From the NCBI RefSeq assembly GCF_002892795.1, contig NZ_PJMC01000023.1:1-64000 (forward strand): a stretch of DNA of 64,000 nt. The letters are read 5' to 3'. Within the stretch, counting starts at the first letter, position 1. The number at the start of each line of letters is the position of its first letter. Source of the DNA: Arthrobacter sp. AFG20. Its GTDB lineage: Bacteria; Actinomycetota; Actinomycetes; Actinomycetales; Micrococcaceae. Under the pieces are notes generated by a model. The model saw only the letters and a list, made by a program, of their open reading frames with translations, searched no databases and was not told the DNA's origin. Positions 18,930 through 26,181 of this stretch are shown here, piece by piece. The translations under genes were made by a program, and so were the position numbers.

Positions 18930-19600
18930 CCGGCATCCTCGTTGTGGATGACGACCAGCACCTGCTGAAGGCCCTGCGGATCACGCTGCAGGCGCATGGC
19001 TACAGCGTGGAGACCGCCGCCGACGGCGAAGCCGCGCTGGTCGCTGCCTCGCGCAATCCGCCCGGACTGGTTGTCCTGGACCTCGGACTGCCCGACATGG
19101 ACGGCGCCGCTGTGCTCAGGGAGCTCCGCCGCTGGAGCACCGCCCCGGTGCTGGTGCTGTCGGCCCGGCACGGCTCATCGGACAAGGTGGACGCCCTCGA
19201 CGCCGGCGCGGACGACTACATCACCAAACCCTTCGGACTGGAGGAACTCCTCGCCAGGCTTCGCGCGCTCCTCCGCCGCGCCCCGGAAGCCACCGAGCCG
19301 TCCACGGTGGACACCGCAGAGTTCAGCGTGGACCTGGGGCGGCGGATGGTCACCCGGAACGGAGAGCCCGTCCGGCTCACCCCCACAGAGTGGAGCATCC
19401 TCGAACTGCTGGTGCGGAACCCGGGAAAGCTCATCACCCAGCAGCAGATCCTGGCCAGTGTGTGGGGGCCCGCCTATGAGAAGGAAGCCAATTACCTGCG
19501 CGTGTACATGGCCCAGCTCCGGCGCAAACTGGAGGCAGACACGGGCAACCCGCGCCATCTGCTGACCGAGGCCGGAATCGGTTACCGCTTCCGGCCCTGA
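18926..19600 (+). CDS. KdpE-like OmpR-family response regulator
   Basis: 224 residues: a receiver domain with the acidic pocket VVDDDQ, the phosphoacceptor Asp in VVLDLGLPDMDG (about residue 51) and the TKPFG lysine (about 100), then a winged-helix OmpR/PhoB DNA-binding domain (about 130-224) ending in the usual GIGYRF. The GTG start overlaps the stop of the kinase gene, so the two are translationally coupled. Closest in type to KdpE. Its targets are not shown by the sequence; the shared divergent region with the APC transporter (16803-16967) is the first place to look. Confidence 0.92.
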   Translation: MTGILVVDDDQHLLKALRITLQAHGYSVETAADGEAALVAASRNPPGLVVLDLGLPDMDGAAVLRELRRWSTAPVLVLSARHGSSDKVDALDAGADDYITKPFGLEELLARLRALLRRAPEATEPSTVDTAEFSVDLGRRMVTRNGEPVRLTPTEWSILELLVRNPGKLITQQQILASVWGPAYEKEANYLRVYMAQLRRKLEADTGNPRHLLTEAGIGYRFRP

Positions 19601-19726
19601 CTGCGGCCGGTGAACTTCCGTGAACGCCTGTGAACCCCTATGAAGGGGAGCCGGATTCAGGCAACATGTGTAGGGCCGGGCGCCTCACAAAATGGCGCCG
19701 TCTGTTCAGCTGAAGGAGAACCGATC

Positions 19727-20158
19727 GTGTCCACCCTGCTCAATCCGTACATCAGCTTCCGTGACAACGCCCGCGACGCCATGACCTTCTACCAGTCGGT
19801 GTTCGGCGGCGACCTGGCGCTCAGCACCTTCGGGGAGTTCCATGCCAGTGAAGACCCTGCGGAGACTGACAAGATCATGCACGGGATGCTGACCTCGGAG
19901 AAGGGGCTCGTGCTCATGGGGGCCGACACCCCCAACTCCATGGACTACTCGCCGGGCAACAACATTTCCGTGTCGCTCAGCGGGGACGACGAGGCCGAAC
20001 TGCGCGGCTACTACGACAAGCTGTCCGGCGACGGCAGCACCGTCACCGTCCCGATGGAGAAGGCTCCGTGGGGCGACATCTTCGGCATGTGCACCGACAA
20101 GTTCGGCATCGCATGGCTGGTGAACGTCAACGGGGCCGCGGCAGCTCCTGCTTCCTAG
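19727..20158 (+). CDS. VOC-superfamily (PhnB/glyoxalase-like) protein
   Basis: 143 residues of the PhnB-like vicinal-oxygen-chelate family: LLNPYISFRDNARDAMTFYQ at the start, GGDL, then MHGML and a C-terminal KAPWGDIFGMCTDKFGIAWLVN. Members form dimers of paired beta-alpha-beta-beta-beta units; many have no known reaction, and some were misread as demethylmenaquinone methyltransferases. The GTG at 19727 has AAGGAGA eight bases upstream; the frame also opens at 19640 but without homology. Convergent with the phosphoketolase gene, 11 bases apart. Confidence 0.85.
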   Translation: MSTLLNPYISFRDNARDAMTFYQSVFGGDLALSTFGEFHASEDPAETDKIMHGMLTSEKGLVLMGADTPNSMDYSPGNNISVSLSGDDEAELRGYYDKLSGDGSTVTVPMEKAPWGDIFGMCTDKFGIAWLVNVNGAAAAPAS

Positions 20159-20169
20159 CGGCTGACTGT

Positions 20170-22584
20170 TCAGCCTGGCGGCGACCAGACCCACTCGCGG
20201 ATTTCGGGCAGGTCCTCGAAATGCTCCCGGATGTATTCGGCGTGGGCGTCCAGCTGCTGGTTGCAGTGATCGGCCAGGGCCTCCGCGCCGTCGAACTGCC
20301 GCGGCATCCGGCGGAGGGCCTCCAGCGCCAGGTGGTAACGGCTCATCCGGTTGACCACCACCATGTCGAACGGCGTGGTGGTGGTGCCCTGCTGGCTGTA
20401 GCCGCGGACGTGGAACCGCTCCGGGTTCGGCCGGCCGTGCAGGAGCTGGTGGAAAGAGCGGGCGTAGCCGTGCCATGCCACCACCACCTCGCAGGTGTCC
20501 GTGAACAGCGAAGTGAACGTCCCGTCGTCGAGCCCGTGCGGGTGCACGCCACTCGGCGGAAGAACCATGGCGTCCATGACGTTCACCACGCGCACAGTGG
20601 CATCGGGAACATGACGCTGCAGCAGCCAGGCCGCCGCCAGTGTTTCCTCGGTGGGGATGTCGCCGGCGCAGGCGAGGACAACGTCCGGTTCAGTGCTGCT
20701 CCTGCCGTCCTCGTTGCCGGCCCACTCCCAGCGGGAGGCCCCGGCTTCTGCATGTGCGCGGGCTTCCGGCAGGGTCAGGTACTGGGGGTGTGACTGCTTG
20801 TCGACGACGACAAGGTTCACGTAGTCCTTGCTGAGCAGGGCGTGTTCGGCCGCAGCCAGCAGCGTGTTGGTGTCCGGCGGCAGGTAGATCCTCGTCACTT
20901 CGCCGGACAGGGACAGCACGGTATCGATCAGGCCCGGGCCCTGGTGGCTGAAGCCGTTGTGGTCGTTGCGCCAGCACGTGGAGGTGAGCAGGATGTTCAG
21001 GCTCGGCACCGGCGAACGCCATTCCAGCTCGCGGGCGTGCTGCAGCCATTTGGCGTGCTGGACAGTCATGGAGGCGCTGACCATGGCGAACGCCTCGTAG
21101 CTGGCGAAGAACCCGTGCCGTCCCGTCAGCAGGTAGCCTTCCAGCCAGCCCTGGCACAGGTGCTCGGAGAGCACCTCCATCACGCGGCCATCCGCCGAGA
21201 CGTGGTCATCCCCGTCGTTTCCGGACAGCATGAGGCAGCGGTCGGTGGCCTCGAAGACGGCGCCCAGCCTGTTGCTGTTGGTCTCGTCCGGGCAGAACAG
21301 CCGGAACCGCGGATTGTCCTCCGTTCCCGTGTAGAGGTCGCGGAACAGCTCGCCCAGCGGCTTGGTGGTTTCGATGCTGGTCGAACCGGGCTGGCCGGGG
21401 TCGACGGCGTACTCCGCGAGGTCGGGTATCTCCAGCGGGACGGACGGCTGGCCGTTGGCCCAGGGAGCCGCCCCCATCCGGAGCTTCCCTTCGGGTGCCA
21501 GTGCGGCCAGTTCGGGGAGGAGCCGGCCGTCGTCGTCGAACAGGGATTCGGGCCGGTAGGAGCGCATCCATTGCTCCAGCAGCGCCAGGTGCTCCGGGTT
21601 GTCCCTGACACCGGACAGGGGAACCTGGTGGGCGCGGAACGTGCCTTCCACGGGGTTGCCGTCCACGGATTCCGGGCCCGTCCACCCCTTGGGGGTCCGC
21701 AGGATGATCGCCGGCCAGCGGGCCGCCGTCGTTCGCTTGCTGCCGGAGCCGGGAGCGCCGGAACCGGCGCCCCGGGCGGCCTGCTGGATGTCCCGGATGG
21801 TGGCATACGCGGCGTCCAGGGCGCCGGCCAGCGCCCGGTGGACCTTCCCGGGCTGGTCGCCGGACACTGTGACAGGCTCCCAGCCGTTGGCGCTTAGCAG
21901 TGCCTCGACGTCTTCGTCCGGGCGGCGTCCCAGGACGGTGGGCCCGGAAATCTTGGCGCCGTTGAGGTGGAGGATGGGCAGGACTGCGCCGTCCCGCGCG
22001 GGGTTGAGGAAGAACGGCGCCGTCCAGGAGGCAGCGAGCGGGCCGGTCTCGGCTTCGCCGTCGCCCACCACACAGGCTGCGATGAGATCCGGGTTGTCCA
22101 GCACCGCGCCGGTGGCGTGCATGAGCGAGTAGCCCAGCTCGCCGCCCTCGTGGATGGACCCGGGGGTGGCGGGGCCCACGTGGCTGCCCACGCCGCCCGG
22201 TGTCGAGAACTGCCGTACCAGCCGGCGCAGGCCGGCAGCGTCGCGGCTGACATCGGGGTAGATCTCCGGGTAAGTGCCTTCGAGGTAGACGTTCGCCACC
22301 ACGGATGGTCCGCCGTGGCCCGGGCCGGCTATGAACAGGACCTCGGCGGACGTATTCCTGATCAGCCGGTTCAGGTGGGCGTAGACCAGTGACAGCCCGG
22401 GGCCGGTGCCCCAATGGCCCAGCAGCCGCGGCTTGATGTGTTCCGGCCGCAGCGGCTCCCGAAGCAGTGCATTGTCCTGGAGGTAGATCTGGGCCACCGT
22501 CAGGTAGTTCGCCGCGCTCCAGTAGCGGTGGAGGAGGTCCAGTTCGTCGTCGGAAATTGCCCCGTTTGCCCCGGCCATGCCCAT
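20170..22584 (-). CDS. xfp: Phosphoketolase (xylulose-5-P/fructose-6-P)
   Basis: 804-residue thiamine-diphosphate enzyme. Family marks are LLHRYWSAANYLTVAQIYL near the N-terminus, GHWGTGPGLS, GPGHGG, the cofactor motif GDGEAETGPLA (about residue 173) and the C-terminal HGYARSFHQLLHGRPN. It splits xylulose-5-phosphate (and often fructose-6-phosphate) with phosphate into acetyl-phosphate plus glyceraldehyde-3-phosphate or erythrose-4-phosphate, bypassing lower glycolysis. The ATG at 22584 is chosen: GGAAGG sits seven bases upstream, and a -10 box TAGACT at 22627-22632 would start the message near 22620. A GTG at 22626 touches that -10 box and so would not be in the transcript. Confidence 0.94.
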   Translation of the reverse strand: MGMAGANGAISDDELDLLHRYWSAANYLTVAQIYLQDNALLREPLRPEHIKPRLLGHWGTGPGLSLVYAHLNRLIRNTSAEVLFIAGPGHGGPSVVANVYLEGTYPEIYPDVSRDAAGLRRLVRQFSTPGGVGSHVGPATPGSIHEGGELGYSLMHATGAVLDNPDLIAACVVGDGEAETGPLAASWTAPFFLNPARDGAVLPILHLNGAKISGPTVLGRRPDEDVEALLSANGWEPVTVSGDQPGKVHRALAGALDAAYATIRDIQQAARGAGSGAPGSGSKRTTAARWPAIILRTPKGWTGPESVDGNPVEGTFRAHQVPLSGVRDNPEHLALLEQWMRSYRPESLFDDDGRLLPELAALAPEGKLRMGAAPWANGQPSVPLEIPDLAEYAVDPGQPGSTSIETTKPLGELFRDLYTGTEDNPRFRLFCPDETNSNRLGAVFEATDRCLMLSGNDGDDHVSADGRVMEVLSEHLCQGWLEGYLLTGRHGFFASYEAFAMVSASMTVQHAKWLQHARELEWRSPVPSLNILLTSTCWRNDHNGFSHQGPGLIDTVLSLSGEVTRIYLPPDTNTLLAAAEHALLSKDYVNLVVVDKQSHPQYLTLPEARAHAEAGASRWEWAGNEDGRSSTEPDVVLACAGDIPTEETLAAAWLLQRHVPDATVRVVNVMDAMVLPPSGVHPHGLDDGTFTSLFTDTCEVVVAWHGYARSFHQLLHGRPNPERFHVRGYSQQGTTTTPFDMVVVNRMSRYHLALEALRRMPRQFDGAEALADHCNQQLDAHAEYIREHFEDLPEIREWVWSPPG

Positions 22585-22626
22585 GAATGTGCCTTCCGTC
22601 GGATCCGCTCCAGCGCTGACGGGCAC

Positions 22627-22632
22627 AGTCTA
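22627..22632 (-). promoter_or_regulatory. -10 element of the phosphoketolase gene
   Basis: On the minus strand this reads TAGACT. Transcription would start about 7 bases downstream, near 22620, giving a leader of about 36 bases that holds the GGAAGG ribosome-binding site. The position decides the start codon of the gene. Confidence 0.5.
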
Positions 22633-22758
22633 CCCCTGCGTTTTGGCCGCCCCGGATCCACTTCAGGGCCGCCGGACCGGCAGTCGAGTTCTTGTTTTCC
22701 TGAGCCCTTGCCCGGCCTGGCCGGGGTTCCGTAGCGTTGCAGGCGTGGAAGGAATGCC

Positions 22759-23322
22759 GTGGGAAGCGCCGCGTCAAACGGGGACACCGCGCTAAAGGGA
22801 GACACCGGGAACAGGGCGACCCTCTACCTCGATGTCGACGGCGTGGTGTGCCCGTTCGGCCCCACGGGCACCACGCCGTGGGGTTCGGCCTGGCGTTACA
22901 CCTTCGCCGGGATGCTGGAAGTTGCCTATGCCGCGGAGCTGGTGGCGGCCCTGAACCGGCTGTCTCGGCAGCCCGGACTCCGCTGCGTCTGGCTCACCAG
23001 CTGGGAGGAGCTGGCGCCCGCCGTACTCTGCCCGGTCACCGGCCTGGAGGGAAGCTCGTGGCCGGTGCTTACCGCGGACGGGGCGGGCAGCGGGGCGGAA
23101 TGGTGGAAGCTGGAAGCGATTCAGGCGGATGTGGGCAGGAACACGCCGGAGCGGATCATCTGGGTGGACGACCAGCTCGCATTCGAAGGCCGCGCACAGG
23201 CGTGGGCACGGATCCTTGGCCGCCGTGCCCTGCTGGTTTCACCGGACCCCCGGACCGGACTGTCACCGCGCCAGCTGGAGGCCATCCGCGCCTTCTCCCG
23301 GCCCGCGGACCGGCAGGTGTGA
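22759..23322 (+). CDS. HAD-superfamily protein
   Basis: 187 residues. The HAD motifs are readable: LYLDVDGVV (nucleophile and acid Asp, about residues 25-27), VWLTSWEE (motif II Thr/Ser, about 79), a lysine in EWWKLEAI, and IIWVDDQLAF (motif IV Asp pair, about 135). It therefore has the residues for an aspartyl-phosphate enzyme; substrate not predictable. The GTG at 22759 is preceded by GGAAGGA at five bases. No operon partner: the phosphoketolase is divergent and the phosphate transporter starts 187 bases later. Confidence 0.78.
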   Translation: MGSAASNGDTALKGDTGNRATLYLDVDGVVCPFGPTGTTPWGSAWRYTFAGMLEVAYAAELVAALNRLSRQPGLRCVWLTSWEELAPAVLCPVTGLEGSSWPVLTADGAGSGAEWWKLEAIQADVGRNTPERIIWVDDQLAFEGRAQAWARILGRRALLVSPDPRTGLSPRQLEAIRAFSRPADRQV

Positions 23323-23421
23323 CAGAGGATGGGCGCTGCAGGTTTGACCTCGTCTGCAGGACGCGTACCATCGATAAGGTTTCAAGCCCGCTCTGCAGCT
23401 CCGCTACCCCCACCCCAGACG

Positions 23422-23443
23422 TTTTCTTAAACAGCGGGTGAAC
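23422..23443 (-). promoter_or_regulatory. PHO-box-like direct repeat upstream of the phosphate transporter
   Basis: On the minus strand two adjacent 11-base units start GTTCACCCGCT and GTTTAAGAAAA. The 11-base register and the GTTCA/GTTTA starts resemble the direct-repeat PhoP box of actinobacteria. A -10-like TATGCT (23444-23449) lies directly next to it on the plus strand. Only one of the two units is close to consensus, so this is a candidate site. Confidence 0.3.
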
Positions 23444-23509
23444 TATGCTGTGCAGTGCAGGCAGGGGAAGTGGAACTGCTGTACGTAGACTCTGCAGATT
23501 GGGCAACAG

Positions 23510-24739
23510 GTGGACATCACCTTCATGGTGGCGCTGGTCATTGCGCTGGCGTTATTTTTCGACTTCACGAACGGTTTCCATGACACCGCTAACGCGATGG
23601 CCACGCCCATCGCCACCGGTGCCATCAAGCCCAAGACTGCGGTTGCCCTCGCGGCGGCCCTCAACCTTGTCGGGGCCTTCCTGTCCACGGAAGTCGCGAA
23701 AACGGTGTCGGGCGGCATCATCCGCGAGGGGTCCGGCGGCGTCCAGATCACCCCGGACATTATTTTCGCCGGTCTGATGGGCGCCATCCTGTGGAACATG
23801 ATCACCTGGCTCAAGGGACTGCCCTCCAGTTCATCCCATGCGCTCTTCGGGGGCCTCATCGGAGCCGCGATCGTCGGCATCGGTTTCCAGTCCGTCAACC
23901 TTGAGACGCTGCTCCAGAAGGTCATTCTGCCCGCCGTCTTCGCCCCGGTCATCGCCGGGCTTGTGGCCTACGTATGCACCCGCATCGCCTACGCGCTTAC
24001 GTCCCGGCATGATCCCGAGACGGGCAGCAAACTGACGCAGAAGCGCGGCGGCTTCCGGAACGGCCAGGTCTTCACCTCCAGCCTGGTGGCGCTGGCCCAC
24101 GGTACCAACGACGCCCAGAAGACCATGGGCATCATCACCCTGGTGCTGATCGCGGCGGGAACGCAGGAGCACGGCTCGGGCCCGCAGCTCTGGGTGATTG
24201 CTGCCTGCGCACTCGCCATCGCCATCGGAACCTACGCCGGCGGCTGGCGGATCATCCGGACCATGGGCGCCGGACTCACCGAGGTGAAGCCCGCCCAGGG
24301 CTTCGCAGCCGAGTCGAGCACGGCCTCCGCCATTCTGGCCTCCTCCCACCTGGGCTTTGCCCTGTCCACCACCCAGGTGGCCTCCGGATCCGTGATCGGT
24401 TCCGGCATGGGCCGGCGGGGCACCACGGTGCGCTGGGGCATGGTGGGACGGATCGCCGTCGGCTGGCTCTTGACCCTGCCCGCTGCCGGCATTGTGGGAG
24501 CATTGACTGCGCTGCTGGTGAAGACCGGCGTTGCCGGTGTGGTGATCGCGGCCGTGGCCGGCATCGGCGCCGTGCTGTACATGTTTCTGGTGTCCCGCAA
24601 ATCCCAGGTGGGCCATCACAATGCCGTGGAGGTCGAAGAAGCAGGGCAGGCAGTCCGCTGGGCAAAGAAGAAGGCCCTCGCCAGGGCACGCGCCGCCGAG
24701 CGCGCCAAGAACAACAACCCGAAGGGCCCGCAGCGATGA
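23510..24739 (+). CDS. pit: PiT-family inorganic phosphate transporter
   Basis: 409-residue inner-membrane protein with about ten hydrophobic segments. The two PiT signature repeats are clear: FDFTNGFHDTANAMA near residue 20 and ALAHGTNDAQKTMGII in the second half, matching the inverted-repeat topology. It moves metal-phosphate with protons at low affinity. The GTG start at 23510 has a weak upstream context; the family alignment begins there. It shares a coupled stop/start with the following small membrane protein. Two possible -10 boxes lie upstream (TATGCT at 23444 and TAGACT at 23486). Confidence 0.93.
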   Translation: MDITFMVALVIALALFFDFTNGFHDTANAMATPIATGAIKPKTAVALAAALNLVGAFLSTEVAKTVSGGIIREGSGGVQITPDIIFAGLMGAILWNMITWLKGLPSSSSHALFGGLIGAAIVGIGFQSVNLETLLQKVILPAVFAPVIAGLVAYVCTRIAYALTSRHDPETGSKLTQKRGGFRNGQVFTSSLVALAHGTNDAQKTMGIITLVLIAAGTQEHGSGPQLWVIAACALAIAIGTYAGGWRIIRTMGAGLTEVKPAQGFAAESSTASAILASSHLGFALSTTQVASGSVIGSGMGRRGTTVRWGMVGRIAVGWLLTLPAAGIVGALTALLVKTGVAGVVIAAVAGIGAVLYMFLVSRKSQVGHHNAVEVEEAGQAVRWAKKKALARARAAERAKNNNPKGPQR

Positions 24740-24957
24740 AGTGGCTGGAACTCCTCACCGTGGCCGGTGCCACCCTGGTCGCGGCAGTGACCGTTGTGGT
24801 CCTCTATTCCCTCGGCGTCCGGCTTACTGCCATCGCCGGTGACCGCCAGGTTGCCGCGCCCGGCTGGGTCAAGTACGTCTCCTACGTCTGCTTCGGGCTC
24901 TGCGGCATCGCCGTGCTGTTCGGGCTCTACCTGATCATTCCGTACTTCAGCGGCTAG
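24736..24957 (+). CDS. Small membrane protein coupled to the phosphate transporter
   Basis: 73 residues with two hydrophobic segments (about 5-30 and 48-70) joined by a short polar loop. Its ATG overlaps the stop of the transporter gene (ATGA), so it is almost certainly translated from the same message. Short two-helix proteins follow PiT genes in many Arthrobacter-type genomes; a role as accessory or stabilising subunit is inference. No catalytic motif. Confidence 0.75.
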   Translation: MKWLELLTVAGATLVAAVTVVVLYSLGVRLTAIAGDRQVAAPGWVKYVSYVCFGLCGIAVLFGLYLIIPYFSG

Positions 24958-25021
24958 TCAGCCGCCTCCCGGAAGGCCGGCCGCTCTGGGAACGCTGAAC
25001 GGGAGTGGCTAGGCTGGGCCC

Positions 25022-25570
25022 ATGGCCAGTGTCCAGTATTACGTTGCGTCCTCCCTCGACGGCTTCATCGCTACGGCGGACGACGATCTTGCCTGGCTGC
25101 TGCAGTTCGACGGCTTCGAAGGCGGCAAGGAAAGCTACGACGCCTTCATGTCCGGCGTCGGCTGCATCGTCATGGGCGGTACCACCTACGAGTGGCTGAT
25201 GGAGCACGAACCCGGCAACTGGCCCTACCCCGGCACGCCGTGCTGGATCTTCACCCACCACGAGTTCAGCGCCCCGCCGGGGGCTGACATCACGTTCGTC
25301 CGCGGCGAGGTGACCGAATTCATCGACGACCTTCGGCGTGACGCTGCCGGCAAAAACATCTGGGTGGTGGGCGGCGGCATGCTCGCCGCCCAGTTCGCCG
25401 GCGCCGGCCTCCTGGACGAACTGATCGTCTCGGTCATCCCCGTGGTGCTCGGCGGGGGAAAGCGGCTGCTTCCCGTCGTCCAGGGCCCGACGGCGCCACT
25501 TGAGTTGCAGGAGGCGCGTCCCCAGGGGCGGGGGATCGTGGAGCTCCGGTACCGCTGGCCTGAGCCCTAG
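25022..25570 (+). CDS. Dihydrofolate reductase-family protein (RibD C-terminal domain)
   Basis: 182 residues. The start YYVASSLDGFIA and the IWVVGGGMLAAQFAGAGLLDEL segment followed by VIPVVLGGGKRLLP are the NADPH-binding and structural hallmarks of the RibD-C/DHFR-like family. These are reductases; the known members act in riboflavin synthesis, but single-domain versions such as this are mostly uncharacterised. Leaderless start: TAGGCT at 25010-25015, six bases, ATG. Convergent with the thioesterase. Confidence 0.88.
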   Translation: MASVQYYVASSLDGFIATADDDLAWLLQFDGFEGGKESYDAFMSGVGCIVMGGTTYEWLMEHEPGNWPYPGTPCWIFTHHEFSAPPGADITFVRGEVTEFIDDLRRDAAGKNIWVVGGGMLAAQFAGAGLLDELIVSVIPVVLGGGKRLLPVVQGPTAPLELQEARPQGRGIVELRYRWPEP

Positions 25571-25607
25571 GTTCTTCTGCCGCCACCGGCGCTGCTCAGG
25601 GTACGGC

Positions 25608-26159
25608 CTAGCGGCCGGTGTCGCGGATGAGGTTGGTGATGCGCGCCGTGGACAGCCGACGCCCCCGTTCGTCGGTCATCACGATTTCGTGAGTGGTCAG
25701 GGTGCGGCCCAGGTGGATGGCCGTGCACGTTCCGGTCACCGTGCCTGCGGAAACGGCACGGTGGTGTGTGGCACCAACCTCGATGCCCAGTGCCTGCCGG
25801 CCGGGACCGGCGTGCATCCCGGCGGCAAACGATCCGAGGGTTTCGGCCAGCACCACATGCGCGCCGCCGTGCAGGATCCCGGCCACCTGCGTGTTCCCCT
25901 CCACCGGCATCGTGGCAACGCACCGTTCAGGGCTCATCTCCAGGAACCGGATCCCCATCTTCACCACAAGGGCGCCGATGCCGTATTCGGCGAGCCAGTC
26001 GTGCAGGTGCTCGGGGACGCCGGCCTCAAACAGCTCTTCCCTGAACTGCGCTGCAACCGAGGCCGCAACCTGCGCGGGCGCTTCGATGGCCGCATCTGCG
26101 GCTGGGCCGGCCTCTGTGCGGCTGGCCTCACCGGCAGGGCCGGGCGTGAAATTGTCCAT
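25608..26159 (-). CDS. PaaI/hotdog-fold thioesterase
   Basis: 183 residues, with a variable N-terminal stretch of about 60 residues and then the hotdog fold: NTQVAGILHGGAHVVLAETLGSFAA carries the HGG core of the PaaI group, followed by GIEVGATHHRAV and the closing strands. Expected to hydrolyse an acyl-CoA thioester; related proteins act on phenylacetyl-CoA products or 1,4-dihydroxy-2-naphthoyl-CoA. ATGs at 26162 and 26159 are both possible. The gene is divergent from polA with only about 20 bases between start codons, so the two promoters overlap each other's coding sequence. Confidence 0.85.
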   Translation of the reverse strand: MDNFTPGPAGEASRTEAGPAADAAIEAPAQVAASVAAQFREELFEAGVPEHLHDWLAEYGIGALVVKMGIRFLEMSPERCVATMPVEGNTQVAGILHGGAHVVLAETLGSFAAGMHAGPGRQALGIEVGATHHRAVSAGTVTGTCTAIHLGRTLTTHEIVMTDERGRRLSTARITNLIRDTGR

Positions 26160-26181
26160 CATGGCAACTAGGCTGGCACCT

